64,000 nucleotides of DNA from Pseudomonadota bacterium (GTDB lineage Bacteria; Pseudomonadota; Alphaproteobacteria; Rhizobiales; Tepidamorphaceae), in the NCBI GenBank assembly GCA_023458595.1, contig JAEWYT010000215.1:62001-126000 (forward strand). Direction: 5' to 3'. Below, one piece after another: positions 25,234 through 34,554 of this stretch. Within the stretch, counting starts at the first letter, position 1. Each line of letters starts with the position of its first letter. The position numbers and the translations under genes were made by a program. Under the pieces are notes generated by a model that had not been told where the DNA came from, made no database searches, and was given only the letters and a program-made list of their open reading frames with translations.

Positions 25234-26583
25234 TTGGATCAGTCCAGTTCACGATTGCGAATTCGCGCCGGAGCGAAGCTCTTCGCGCGCCGGGCGGTGC
25301 TCGCGCTGGCGCTCAAGGTCCTTTGGGCGGTGCTGAACTATCTGGGAGTACTGTTTCTGGCTCGGTGGCTCTCCGGACAGGACTACGGCCAGTACGCGTT
25401 CGTCATGAGCCTGATCGTGTTTCTCGCCGTGATCGGGCAACTCGGCACGCGAACGGTGATCATTCGGTTCGTCGGCCAGTACAACGCCGAACAGCGTCCG
25501 GACCTGATAAAGGGCCTGATCGGCTATTCGGAGAAGGCCGTCGCGATCGCAACCGCCGGAATCTGTGCCGTCACCGCCGGTATCGCGGTTGCGGCAAGCG
25601 GCATGGGCTGGATCGGATCGCCCTGGCCGGTCGTGTTCGGTCTGCTGATCCTACCCGCCTTCACACTCTCGGAAACCTACAGCGGGATTGCGCGGGCCTA
25701 TCAGAAGATCGCCTTGTCGCTCGTCCCCCGGGACATCTATTGGCGCGGAGCCCTTATCCCGATCGGGTTCGGGGTTACCGCTCTTTTCGCACCGGCGCAG
25801 CGACTGTCCGCACTGCTTTTGTCCAGCGCGGCGGCCCTGTCGCTGCTCGTGCTGTGGCAGCGGCTGGAAACATGGAAACAGGTGCCGGGCGACGTCCGAC
25901 GAAGCGCAGCCGCCACGAGTCCGCGCGAGTGGCGAGACGTCGCATGGCCGGTGCTGCTGGCCGGAGCCGCGACCGCCCTGCTTCGCACCCTCGACGTGCT
26001 GGTGCTCGGTGTATTGCTGCCGGCCGAGACGGTCGGATGGTACTTCGCCGCATCCAGAACGGCGGCGCTGGTGGGCTTCGTGCTCGCTTCGACCAACCTG
26101 GTGATCGGGCCGGAGATTTCCCAGCTCTATTTTTCCGGGGAACGGAAGTCCCTGGAACTCGTCCTGAAGGTAGGCGCAGTACTCGTCTCCGTACCGGCCA
26201 TGATCGCATTCCTGCTCTGTGTCTTCGCCGGCGACCGGATCCTTTCCGCGTTCGGGCCGGAGTTCGTGGCGATGCGCAGCGAACTCGTGATCCTCGCCTT
26301 CGGGCAGGTCGTAAATGCGGCGGCGGGAAATGTCGGCGTCGTCATGAATATGACCGGCCACCACCGCAAGAGCACGGAAATCCTGCTCACTACGAGTGTC
26401 GCCTTCGCTGCGATCACCGCGGTTCTCGCGATCCTGTTCGGCACCATGGGCGCTGCCATCGGCGCCTCGGCCGGACTTGCCGCCTGGAACATCCGGCTCT
26501 GGCTCGCGTCGCGCCGACTCGTGGGGCTCGACCCGTCGATCATCGGCGTCTTCGCCATGCCGTCCACAAGGAGGCACCCATGA
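25234..26583 (+). CDS. Polysaccharide flippase (Wzx-like, MVF/MATE-type fold)
   Basis: A 449-residue integral membrane protein with about 12-14 hydrophobic segments and a basic N-terminus. The N-terminal ALALKVLWAVLNYLGVLFLARWLSG with YGQYAFVMSLIVF is typical of Wzx-type lipid-linked oligosaccharide flippases. A TTG at 25234 is used, with GAGGAAG just upstream; no better start is seen nearby. It would move the undecaprenyl-linked repeat unit across the inner membrane for Wzy polymerisation. It overlaps the sulfotransferase start by 4 nt (ATGA). Confidence 0.85.
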   Translation: MDQSSSRLRIRAGAKLFARRAVLALALKVLWAVLNYLGVLFLARWLSGQDYGQYAFVMSLIVFLAVIGQLGTRTVIIRFVGQYNAEQRPDLIKGLIGYSEKAVAIATAGICAVTAGIAVAASGMGWIGSPWPVVFGLLILPAFTLSETYSGIARAYQKIALSLVPRDIYWRGALIPIGFGVTALFAPAQRLSALLLSSAAALSLLVLWQRLETWKQVPGDVRRSAAATSPREWRDVAWPVLLAGAATALLRTLDVLVLGVLLPAETVGWYFAASRTAALVGFVLASTNLVIGPEISQLYFSGERKSLELVLKVGAVLVSVPAMIAFLLCVFAGDRILSAFGPEFVAMRSELVILAFGQVVNAAAGNVGVVMNMTGHHRKSTEILLTTSVAFAAITAVLAILFGTMGAAIGASAGLAAWNIRLWLASRRLVGLDPSIIGVFAMPSTRRHP

Positions 26584-27566
26584 ACCTGCACCCCGCGACT
26601 GCGATCGACTTGCTCGAGAGGACGCTTCCCGTTCGCCCGGTCTTCATTATCGGCTGCCAGCGCAGCGGCACGACGATGCTCGCCGCGCAGCTCGGACGCG
26701 GTGCCAATGTGGTGGCGCTGCCGGAGATGCAGTTCATCGCCGACCTGCTGGCATGCGAGACCTTCGACGGCCGCGAGGCGATAGCGGCCGCGTATCATCG
26801 CCTGATCAGCAATTTCCGATTCAGGGTCATAGAGCTGCCGTTCAGCTTGCAGGAGTTCGAAACGGCGGCAACCGCAAGGGGCGGAAAGGGGGTCGTTCTC
26901 GCGATCGTTCGCAAGTACATGGCCCACCACCAGTTGGCCAAGCGGGGAACGGAAATCGTCTGGGTGGAGCACTCGCCGAGCCATCGCAGCGACGTCGACT
27001 TCCTATTATCGCATTTCCATGACGCGCGGTTCATTCATATCGTCCGCGATCCGCGGGGCGTCTATGCTTCGATGAAAAGCAATCCGCGGTTCTATGCCTG
27101 GGAGCCGCTCACTTTCGTACGTCGTTGGATATTTGCCGTGTCGTCTGGGCACCTCAGCGCGCTCGAGCGTCCCGACCGATGCCTGGAGGTCCGCTACGAG
27201 GATCTCGTGCGCGACCCGGCGGGGGAACTGTCCAGCATCTGCGCGTTCATCGGCGTTCCCTTCAGCGATGTCATGCTGGAAGGCGGGGGTGTGATCCTTC
27301 CGAAGTTCACTCGGAAGCAGCATGCCCTGACCGGTCAGCGGGCCGACGCGTCGAAGGCGACAGACTGGACGAAACGGATACACCGACGCGAAGCGGAAAC
27401 GATCGAGCACTTCTGCGGACAATGGATGAAGCATTACGGCTATCTCAGCCAAGTCGGTGGCACGCCGGAGCCCACGCGAACAGAGAAGTTCGGCTGGACC
27501 CTCAAGTTCTACGCCCTGTACTTCTACACGCGAATGCACATCGCCGTGAGCAACAGTCTCAACTGA
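26580..27566 (+). CDS. Sulfotransferase family protein
   Basis: A 328-residue PAPS-dependent sulfotransferase. The 5'-phosphosulfate loop is GCQRSGTTML (about residues 25-34), and the 3'-phosphate region is FIHIVRDPRGVYASMKSNPRFY (ends FIHIVRDPRGV, YASMKS). A late basic stretch with FTRKQHALTG fits the family. The ATG follows an ideal AAGGAGG with 5-nt spacing and overlaps the flippase stop. In this context it probably sulfates a sugar of the repeat unit or polymer; no PAPS synthesis genes lie in the window. Confidence 0.88.
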   Translation: MNLHPATAIDLLERTLPVRPVFIIGCQRSGTTMLAAQLGRGANVVALPEMQFIADLLACETFDGREAIAAAYHRLISNFRFRVIELPFSLQEFETAATARGGKGVVLAIVRKYMAHHQLAKRGTEIVWVEHSPSHRSDVDFLLSHFHDARFIHIVRDPRGVYASMKSNPRFYAWEPLTFVRRWIFAVSSGHLSALERPDRCLEVRYEDLVRDPAGELSSICAFIGVPFSDVMLEGGGVILPKFTRKQHALTGQRADASKATDWTKRIHRREAETIEHFCGQWMKHYGYLSQVGGTPEPTRTEKFGWTLKFYALYFYTRMHIAVSNSLN

Positions 27567-27791
27567 CGCTTTCTCATCGAGACAGGAAACGGGTCAAATC
27601 GAAGACGGCGGCGGAACTCGTCAGCGCGAGCGTTTCGAACAGCGCCGATCGGCAGGGCGGCTTTCCCGCCGCGCTTCGTGCCGGAGTGCACATGGAAGCT
27701 CGTGTCGACCTTCCGGCGAGCCGGTTTGCCCCGAGCGAAAACAGAACCTCCTGAACGACGGCGAGCGTCATAGAATCAAGGGAAGGCCTGC

Positions 27792-28481
27792 ATGAGCGAG
27801 ACATCGACGACACCTCTGGACGTCTCTTTGGCGCGCCTGTCGAAACCGCACCTGCGCGGGTGCCTGCCTACCTGGCGGGCGGTCACCCTGCATCTGCGCG
27901 CCGATCTGCATCGCTACGACGGCGGCGGCCGCTACAAGTTCCTCCGTCATTTCCTGTTTACGCCGGGATACAAGTATACGGTCTGGATGCGGATCTGCGG
28001 CTATCTCAAGCAGGGCAGGCTCACCCGATACACGCTCTATCCATTTGCGAAATGGTGGCTGGTCAGGTGTCGATACAAATACGGAATCGCCATTCCGGAG
28101 TACACGGACATCGGGCCCGGTCTCTTCATCAACCGGTTCGGCGGCATCTACATCAACGGCGACGCGAAGATCGGTTCCAACGTCAATATCGGACAGATGT
28201 CGATGCTGGGCCAGACCAACCGCGGCGACCATGCCGGCTCGCCGGTGATCGGCAGCCGGGTGTTCGTGGGGGTCGGTTCGTCGGTCATAGGCCGCGTGCG
28301 CGTCGGCGACGGTGCCGTCGTCGGCGTCAATTCGGTCGTTACCAAGGACGTCGGTTCCGAATGTGTGGTCGGCGGGACGCCGGCGAAGGTTTTGTCGCGG
28401 CACGGATCGGAGGGATACATAAATCGCCCTGTGCCCCCCGATCTGGTCGAGGCCTGCCTTGCAGCAAGAAGCCGCGCCTGA
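27792..28481 (+). CDS. Hexapeptide-repeat acyltransferase (serine acetyltransferase-like)
   Basis: A 229-residue left-handed beta-helix transferase. Hexapeptide repeats run from about residue 100 (IGPGLFINRFGGIYINGDAKIG) to the C-terminus, ending in VVTKDVGSECVVGGTPAKVL, the classic acetyl-CoA-binding end. The N-terminal 90 residues do not match the CysE N-terminal domain, so this is more likely a sugar O-acetyltransferase than a cysteine biosynthesis enzyme. It lies 225 nt after the sulfotransferase gene, with GGGAAGG upstream of the ATG. Confidence 0.87.
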   Translation: MSETSTTPLDVSLARLSKPHLRGCLPTWRAVTLHLRADLHRYDGGGRYKFLRHFLFTPGYKYTVWMRICGYLKQGRLTRYTLYPFAKWWLVRCRYKYGIAIPEYTDIGPGLFINRFGGIYINGDAKIGSNVNIGQMSMLGQTNRGDHAGSPVIGSRVFVGVGSSVIGRVRVGDGAVVGVNSVVTKDVGSECVVGGTPAKVLSRHGSEGYINRPVPPDLVEACLAARSRA

Positions 28482-28520
28482 ATCCGGCTTGTCCGTCGGT
28501 GCCCGCTCGAGTTCCGTTCG

Positions 28521-29864
28521 ATGCTGTTCGCACTAGCAGCGATAGCGGCTCCGGCTTCGCTCGCCCTCGTTCTTTGGGACATCAACCGTGCGAACGATCG
28601 CCATCTCGCATTCCTGGTACTGACCATCTGGTCGCGATACGTCATAGCGGCTTTTCCGCAGTACACCTCCCTGCCGGTCGCGGCCGGTCTCTCGGTCAGT
28701 GCAATTATGACTTTTCTGATCGCAGGGCTGGGCGTCCTGCTGGTCGCGCCGCGGACATTTCTGCTCCGGTCGCTGATCCCGCTTTACCTTCTGATGGGGA
28801 TGATCGCGATCTCGGGAATTGCGAACCAGACTTTCAGCGGAATCGTCGTGGGATGCCTGCGCCTGACCTATCTGTTGGTTCTGCAACTCGCTCTCTACAA
28901 CGCCGCGATGCGGGTCGGCGTGGACAGGGTGGTGCGGTCGTTGCTGATCGTCTTCTGCTTTCCGCTCTCGATGCAATGGGCTTCGATCGTTCTCGGGATC
29001 GAGAAGCTCAGCGGCGTTACGCTGCCGAGCTGGCAGGATCTCGACGTCATCGGCCACAACTACGTCGGCAGCTACGATCACGAAAGCATGATGTCGATCA
29101 TGCTCGTGACGTTCCTGTTCGTGCTGCTTTTCTGGCGAACTCGCTCGCCCGTGTTCTGGGGGTGCGTGGCGCTCGGTGTCGCGGGTCTGCACTTCTCCAA
29201 CTACCGAACAGTCACGCTCGCCGGGGGTCCCGTAATCCTGGCGATCCTGTTCACGCGCTACTTCGCGATGTTCAACGTGCGCTCGAGGTTTGTCGCGGTT
29301 GCACTGCTCGTATCGATCGTGCTTCCGGTCATGTTGGCCGTCCTTGTGGATGGACGGCTGGCGGAACGGTTCGAGGATGTCGGGGCGATCTCCGAACTCG
29401 ACCTCATGCGCGACACCTACCAGCTCAGCGAACCGGACCGCGACCTCCTGACGGGACGCTACTACATCTGGGTCGAATACGTCTCGGCGTGGCGCCACGG
29501 AAGCCTGAAACAGGGATTCATCGGTTTCGGACCCGAAAGCTGGAAGGGTACGTTCGTGATGTATGCCCACAATCTATACATCTCTACTCTGTATGAGCTG
29601 GGTGCCATAGGTCTAGTTATACTCTTTATATATTTATTACACCTAATATATCTTTGTTTTCGTATCAATGACAGGGTAGCAAGACTCAAGCTCCTGGCTG
29701 GCTATGCGGGGTTTTTGATCATGAGCTTCGCGACGATGCCGATGTGGAAGATCGAAGGCCTGATATTTCTCGCAGTACTCAACGGATCGGCTCTCAGCCT
29801 CGCCACGCTGAGCCGTCGACAACCGGCGCAACGCCGCCTCGTGACAGCGCAAGCGGTCGCCTAG
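28521..29864 (+). CDS. O-antigen ligase/polymerase-like membrane protein (Wzy candidate)
   Basis: A 447-residue membrane protein with about 11-12 hydrophobic segments and a periplasmic loop near residues 280-330 (EDVGAISELDLMRDTYQLSEPDRDLLTGR ends EDVGAISEL, DLLTGR) followed by GFGPESWKG and YAHNLYISTLYELGAIGL, the arrangement seen in Wzy/WaaL proteins (hydrophobic helices around an H-N-x5-E-x-G motif). As the only such protein in the locus it is the likely polymerase. Codons in the segment at 29605-29665 are strikingly AT-rich compared with the rest. Confidence 0.83.
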   Translation: MLFALAAIAAPASLALVLWDINRANDRHLAFLVLTIWSRYVIAAFPQYTSLPVAAGLSVSAIMTFLIAGLGVLLVAPRTFLLRSLIPLYLLMGMIAISGIANQTFSGIVVGCLRLTYLLVLQLALYNAAMRVGVDRVVRSLLIVFCFPLSMQWASIVLGIEKLSGVTLPSWQDLDVIGHNYVGSYDHESMMSIMLVTFLFVLLFWRTRSPVFWGCVALGVAGLHFSNYRTVTLAGGPVILAILFTRYFAMFNVRSRFVAVALLVSIVLPVMLAVLVDGRLAERFEDVGAISELDLMRDTYQLSEPDRDLLTGRYYIWVEYVSAWRHGSLKQGFIGFGPESWKGTFVMYAHNLYISTLYELGAIGLVILFIYLLHLIYLCFRINDRVARLKLLAGYAGFLIMSFATMPMWKIEGLIFLAVLNGSALSLATLSRRQPAQRRLVTAQAVA

Positions 29865-29895
29865 GCCCTCTCACGGGTCCTGAACCGGGGATTTC

Positions 29896-31116
29896 ATGCG
29901 GAATACGATACTGCCACCAGCATCGGCGTCGCCGAGCGCAACAGGCAAACCCGATATCCCTCCGGCGCGGATGCGTGTGCTGTGGGTTATCAATTCGCTC
30001 GCCGGCGGCGGCGCCGAACGCGTCTTCTCGTCGTTGATAAATGCATCGATGCAGTACCGCGACCGCTACGACATCGACGTCGCCCTGCTGGACGACGATG
30101 TGGAGATCTACGGCCTGCCCGACGGCATCTCGGTTCATCGCCTCGATTGTCGATACGGCCTCTTGCGAAGCGTCGTCCGGCTCAACGAACTCGCCCACAG
30201 GCTCAGGCCCGACGTGACGTTGAGCTTCCTGACCCGCTCAAATCTGGCGGCGGCGGCGGCAATGCTGTGGCGCGGGCGTCCTTTCGTCATCAGCGAGCGC
30301 GTGAACACGACGGCCCATCTCCTGACGGGCCGGCTCGGTCGGGCCAGCCGCGCCATGGTGAAGCTCGCCTATCCGCGCGCGGCCCGCATCATCGCCGTTT
30401 CCGAAGGTGTCGCCGATACGCTGGTCGACGACTATGCGGTCGCAGCCGACCGGATTCGTGTGGTTCCCAATCCGGTGGACCTTGAGTCGATCCAGCGGCA
30501 ATGCCGGTCGGCGCCAGAGATCGCGGTGCATCCCGGCGATGTCGTCGCGATGGGACGGCTTGTGGAGAACAAGAACTTCTCCCTTGCCGTTCGTGCTTTT
30601 GCGCGGGCGCGAGACAGCGGCAGGTTGATCCTTCTCGGCGAAGGGCCGCTGCGGGCTGAATTGCGCAAGCTCGGTGACGACCTTGGCCTCGCCGACCGTC
30701 TCGTCATGCCCGGTTTCGTCAAGAATCCGTACGCGGTGATATCGCGCTGCGAATTCCTCGTTCTCTCGTCGAACGCGGAAGGATTTTCGAACGCGCTCGT
30801 CGAGGCATTGGCGTGCGGGGTTCCGGTCGTGGCGACCGATTGCCGTTCCAGCCCGGCCGAGATTCTCGACGTGACAAGCCGGCCGGACGCGCTCGGGGTC
30901 GCGTCCGGGAAAGGGGGGCTGCTGGTGCCGACGAACGACGAGGCTGCGATGGTGTCCGCTATCGAAATGCTCGCCGAACCGGAGAGCCGGTCGCAGCTTT
31001 CGCGGATCGGCATGGAAAGAGTTAGTGAATTCGGTGTCGCGGCGGCGGTTGAGCGGTATTGGCAAGTTCTCGCCGAAACGCTGCCCCGGCGCGATTGGAA
31101 GACCGCGTCCATCTGA
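29896..31116 (+). CDS. Glycosyltransferase family 4 protein
   Basis: A 406-residue GT-B-fold glycosyltransferase. The N-terminal half has RVLWVINSLAGGGAERVFSSL, including the GGAE motif of the family, and the C-terminal half has GRLVENKNFSLAVRAF, LILLGEGPLRAELRKL and the donor-site segment SSNAEGFSNALVEALACGVPVVATD. It would add one sugar to the lipid-linked repeat unit at the cytoplasmic face of the membrane. The initial MRNTILPPAS stretch is low in conservation; an internal ATG 25 codons in (MRVLWVI) could be the true start. Confidence 0.9.
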   Translation: MRNTILPPASASPSATGKPDIPPARMRVLWVINSLAGGGAERVFSSLINASMQYRDRYDIDVALLDDDVEIYGLPDGISVHRLDCRYGLLRSVVRLNELAHRLRPDVTLSFLTRSNLAAAAAMLWRGRPFVISERVNTTAHLLTGRLGRASRAMVKLAYPRAARIIAVSEGVADTLVDDYAVAADRIRVVPNPVDLESIQRQCRSAPEIAVHPGDVVAMGRLVENKNFSLAVRAFARARDSGRLILLGEGPLRAELRKLGDDLGLADRLVMPGFVKNPYAVISRCEFLVLSSNAEGFSNALVEALACGVPVVATDCRSSPAEILDVTSRPDALGVASGKGGLLVPTNDEAAMVSAIEMLAEPESRSQLSRIGMERVSEFGVAAAVERYWQVLAETLPRRDWKTASI

Positions 31117-31273
31117 ATCGACCTCGTGTCCAGACGCGTCGCAACCGGTCCGCGCGAGATCGGTCGACCTCCAGTTTCACGTCCAGACACATGCCCGGCG
31201 GCGGCCGGCAGCACGTCGCGTGGCCGCGGAGGGCCGCACGGGGTGACCTCACGAATCCAAAAGGAGGCCTGCC

Positions 31274-32374
31274 ATGAAGATCTGCGTTACCGGCCTGCGC
31301 GGCATGCCCAATGTGATGGGCGGCGTCGAATCCCACTGCGAGGAACTTCTGCCACGCATCAAAGCGTTGCAGGCGGACCTGGAAATCGCGCTTCTCGCCA
31401 GGGCGCCATACGTGCCGCGCACGCGCAACGTCTACAAGGGCATAACGATCGTGCCGATTCCGTCGACGCATATGATGAGCCTGGAGCCGATCCTGGGAAC
31501 CCTCGGCGGGATAGCGTATGCCCGGGCCATATCGAGCAACGTCGTGCATATCCATGCGATCGGACCGGCATTGCTTGCACCCCTGGCGCGGCTGCTCGGC
31601 CTGAAAGTGATCCTCACGCACCACGGACGAAACTACGATCACGCGAAATGGGGCAGATTCGCGAAGTCGATGCTGCGACTCGGCGAAGTCGCGGGGATAT
31701 CGAGCGCGAGCGCCGTGATCGCGGTATCGGAATCTCTCGCGGATGACCTGAGAACGCGCTTTCCCCGCCATGCGGCCAAGGTCGTCTACATTCCCAACGG
31801 CGTATCGGATCTGAACGATGAAAGGACGGCCGATGCCGAAGACCCGATCGAGAAGCACGAACTCGTGCCGGGGCAATACATCATGGCCGTCGGGCGTCTC
31901 GATCCGGAGAAGGGATTTCATGTCCTTCTCGATGCGTTCGAGGCGCTGACCGACGAACGCAAGCTCGTGATCGTGGGCGGTGCCGACTACCAGACCGACT
32001 ACTCGCGCGGGCTACTGGCGCGCGCAGGTCCCAAGGTGATCTTCACGGGCCGTCAACCGCGCGCGACGCTTCGCCGCCTCTACCGACACGCCGGCCTGTT
32101 CGTTCTTCCGTCGTTCAACGAGGGGCTTCCGGTCGCGGCACTCGAAGCGGCGGCGGCTGCGCTCCCGATTATCCTCAGCGACATCCCGGCGAACCGGGAC
32201 CTCAGGCTCCCGGCCGAGAACTACTTCCCGGTCGGCGACAGCAAGGCCCTGTCCGAAAAGCTGCGACAGCCGCCGGGCACCTACGGTGTCGACGCTAACG
32301 ACGTTTGCCGGCGCTTCGACTGGGACGTCGCCGCGCGCGAGACAATCCAGATTTACAACGCCGTGTCCCACTGA
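31274..32374 (+). CDS. Glycosyltransferase family 4 protein
   Basis: A 366-residue GT-B glycosyltransferase distinct from the preceding one. The N-terminus (KICVTGLRGMPNVMGGVESHCEEL) and VHIHAIGPALLAPLARLLGLKVILTHHG (ends VHIHAIGPA, VILTHHG) resemble the rhamnosyltransferase/alpha-mannosyltransferase-like group; the C-terminal domain has AVGRLDPEKGFHVLLDAF and PSFNEGLPVAALEAAAAALPIILSD. The ATG follows a strong AAAAGGAGG. It is the second sugar-adding enzyme of the locus; with the priming enzyme this predicts at least a trisaccharide repeat, unless enzymes act more than once or lie elsewhere. Confidence 0.9.
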   Translation: MKICVTGLRGMPNVMGGVESHCEELLPRIKALQADLEIALLARAPYVPRTRNVYKGITIVPIPSTHMMSLEPILGTLGGIAYARAISSNVVHIHAIGPALLAPLARLLGLKVILTHHGRNYDHAKWGRFAKSMLRLGEVAGISSASAVIAVSESLADDLRTRFPRHAAKVVYIPNGVSDLNDERTADAEDPIEKHELVPGQYIMAVGRLDPEKGFHVLLDAFEALTDERKLVIVGGADYQTDYSRGLLARAGPKVIFTGRQPRATLRRLYRHAGLFVLPSFNEGLPVAALEAAAAALPIILSDIPANRDLRLPAENYFPVGDSKALSEKLRQPPGTYGVDANDVCRRFDWDVAARETIQIYNAVSH

Positions 32375-32392
32375 GCGGCCGAATCCCACGGA

Positions 32393-32413
32393 GCGGCGCT
32401 CGCCGAGCGTCGC
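32393..32413 (+). terminator. Small stem-loop after the second glycosyltransferase gene
   Basis: Bases 32393-32400 pair with 32406-32413 (8 bp, one G-U) with a five-base loop, 19 nt after the stop. A second GC-rich palindromic patch follows directly. There is no T-tract, so termination is only a possibility. Confidence 0.3.
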
Positions 32414-32492
32414 GGCCGGCGGCCGCGAACGGCTGGCTCCGGCAGTATGTCGGAATCTCTTCCGGCGATCTTGAAGGGGAAAGGGAAGATCC

Positions 32493-33704
32493 ATGGCGAC
32501 CAACTCGGCAACGGCACATTGCCAATTTGCATTCGTGCTTTTCGTCGTCCTTGTTTCGGTATCGGACAACGCTTCGGCGGCCGATCGGTACGTTTCGCCT
32601 TCGGGCTTCGGATCTAGGAGCGGAGACACGCCGGACAACGCCGCCCCCTTCGCCAGGTTCAACGAGCAAATCGCTGCCGCGGGCGCTGGAGGCCGCGTGC
32701 TGTTTCGCACGGATCAGGGCCCCTATGGGGGCAGCCACCGACCGATTACGTACGGTGGCGCTTCCGGCTCGCCGGTCACACTCTCGGGCGTCGATGGGGA
32801 CGGGAACGACGCCATCGTCGAGGTGGTCGGGAACGACAGACCCTTTTTCGAACTCATGAGCGGCGCGGATAATCTGCGGTTCGTCGGCTGGTCGTTCACG
32901 AATACCAATCAGGGCGCGATCCGGATCCGTTCCGCGATCAGCGGCCTGGTGCTCGAGCGGATAGACGGAACCGGTCTCCGGCAGCTCGTCGACACCGACG
33001 ACGGTGCCAGCCTGAGCGGATTCAGATTCGACCGGTTGACGTCGTCCCGTTTCTCGAAAGCGTTTGTCGGGTTGAGAAACGCCTCGCATGGCGTAATCGA
33101 GAACTGCATCCTCGACAGCAACTGGCAGGACAACGACCCGATCCCGGAAGGGATTCACATCGACGGGGACTCCTACGACATCACAATCCGCAACGTGTCG
33201 ATACGGCACATCGTCTACAGCAAGTTCGGCGATCCTGACCGGTACTGGAACGGCGACGGAATCGCCACGGAGCGGGCGACGCGCGACATCCGTATCGTCG
33301 GTGTTTACGTCGACGGCGCGGCGGATGCAGGCTTCGACCTGAAAGGGGGAACCCAAGGATATCCCCACAGGATATCCGCGTCGGCGGCCACCAACGTCAA
33401 GCGCGGCCTCAAGGTGTGGGGCGTGACGGTCGCCACCGACGTCAGGCTGAAGAACATCAAACTGCCATCGGTAACCCTTCTGGACGGCTCCGTTCTGACC
33501 CAGTCCTTCGAAGCCGGTCCGCCGTATCCGGTCGAAGTCGTGAAGGGCGCCAGGCTCTATCACTCCGCCATCTCCGTCGACGGCCGGCGGTTTACTCGCA
33601 AGCAGGCTCATGTGGGCGAACGCGCGCGCCTTTATCCGGCCCGCACGTGGAGAGCCAACAAGAAGCGCGCAAAACGCGCCCGCACCAGTATCCATCGGGA
33701 ATAG
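32493..33704 (+). CDS. Secreted right-handed parallel beta-helix protein
   Basis: A 403-residue exported protein. A hydrophobic leader with cleavage near ASA-A (about residue 29) is followed by a pectate-lyase-like beta-helix, seen in the regular short repeats such as DNLRFVGWSFTNTNQGAIRI, HGVIENCILDSNW, YDITIRNVSIRHIVY and RDIRIVGVYVDGAADAGFDL. It begins RYVSPSGFGSRSGDTP, as in many lyase and epimerase relatives. The last 25 residues are strongly basic. In this locus it may trim, modify or anchor the exported polymer; catalytic residues could not be assigned. Confidence 0.75.
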   Translation: MATNSATAHCQFAFVLFVVLVSVSDNASAADRYVSPSGFGSRSGDTPDNAAPFARFNEQIAAAGAGGRVLFRTDQGPYGGSHRPITYGGASGSPVTLSGVDGDGNDAIVEVVGNDRPFFELMSGADNLRFVGWSFTNTNQGAIRIRSAISGLVLERIDGTGLRQLVDTDDGASLSGFRFDRLTSSRFSKAFVGLRNASHGVIENCILDSNWQDNDPIPEGIHIDGDSYDITIRNVSIRHIVYSKFGDPDRYWNGDGIATERATRDIRIVGVYVDGAADAGFDLKGGTQGYPHRISASAATNVKRGLKVWGVTVATDVRLKNIKLPSVTLLDGSVLTQSFEAGPPYPVEVVKGARLYHSAISVDGRRFTRKQAHVGERARLYPARTWRANKKRAKRARTSIHRE

Positions 33705-33708
33705 CGGT

Positions 33709-34554
33709 ATGAATGAGCATCACGTCCAAGTGGAGCGCAAGCCTTACCTTCCGCGATCGTCGCTTGCCGATACCGGCAAGACGCGCGTGCCGGGGGAATC
33801 CGAGGTCATCGCCCTGATACATGAAACGGTCGATCGGATCCTTCCGACGCACCGGACGATCACCGTGCTGGAAGCCGGGGGCGGCAGCGATACGATGCTT
33901 CGCTTGCGCCGTTCGACGCACGTCGTCGTGATGGACATAAATCCGGCGCAACTGGAGCGGAATCACTACGCGAACGAAAAGATCGTCGGGAATCTCGAAA
34001 TTGATGCCATACCGAGACGAAAATTCGATCTGGTGGTTTGCTGGAACGTTCTCGAGCATCTGACCCGGCCGACCGCGGCACTGAGAAACATGGCCGAGCA
34101 TCTGGCGGACGACGGACTCCTTTTGATCGGGTGTCCGGATCTCTATTCGGCGAAGGGCGTCGTTACCAAGTTGACGCCTCACTGGCTGCATGTCTGGTAC
34201 TATCGCACCATCTGCGGACACGCGCATGCGGGCGAGTTCGGACATGCGCCTTTCGTCACATATCTTCACAGGGAGACGTCACTAAGCGCCGTGAGCCGAT
34301 GGGCGCGGCACCTTGGCTTGGAGACCGTCCTGATCGCAGGCTATCGCGGCCCTGCCGTCGATTCGCTGAGACGCAAGAGCGCGCTCGGCTATGCGGTCTA
34401 TCGATCCTTCGCTCTGGCCATGCAAATCGGCTCGCTCGGGCTGGTCGAGCCGGACTCGAGCGACTACGTGATCCTGCTCCGCAAACGGGCAGCGGAAAGT
34501 ACTACGAAACACAACGTCGACCGTGACGACTGTGCAACCTTGCGCGTAGGCTGA
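33709..34554 (+). CDS. Class I SAM-dependent methyltransferase
   Basis: A 281-residue protein with a Rossmann methyltransferase core. Motif I reads VLEAGGGSDTML, motif II region VVVMDINPAQL, and FDLVVCWNVLEHLTRPTAAL with LADDGLLLIGCPD are typical of the methyltransferase-11/23 type. The ATG at 33709 is 4 nt after the preceding stop; earlier in-frame ATG at 33610 lies inside the beta-helix gene. It could O-methylate a sugar in the repeat unit. It is the last gene of the polysaccharide locus before the strand switch. Confidence 0.87.
   Translation: MNEHHVQVERKPYLPRSSLADTGKTRVPGESEVIALIHETVDRILPTHRTITVLEAGGGSDTMLRLRRSTHVVVMDINPAQLERNHYANEKIVGNLEIDAIPRRKFDLVVCWNVLEHLTRPTAALRNMAEHLADDGLLLIGCPDLYSAKGVVTKLTPHWLHVWYYRTICGHAHAGEFGHAPFVTYLHRETSLSAVSRWARHLGLETVLIAGYRGPAVDSLRRKSALGYAVYRSFALAMQIGSLGLVEPDSSDYVILLRKRAAESTTKHNVDRDDCATLRVG

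Noticed and set aside
27574..27813. Minus-strand 79-codon frame in the gap before the acetyltransferase gene
   Set aside because: No ribosome site, no similarity recognised, and it overlaps the start of the acetyltransferase gene.
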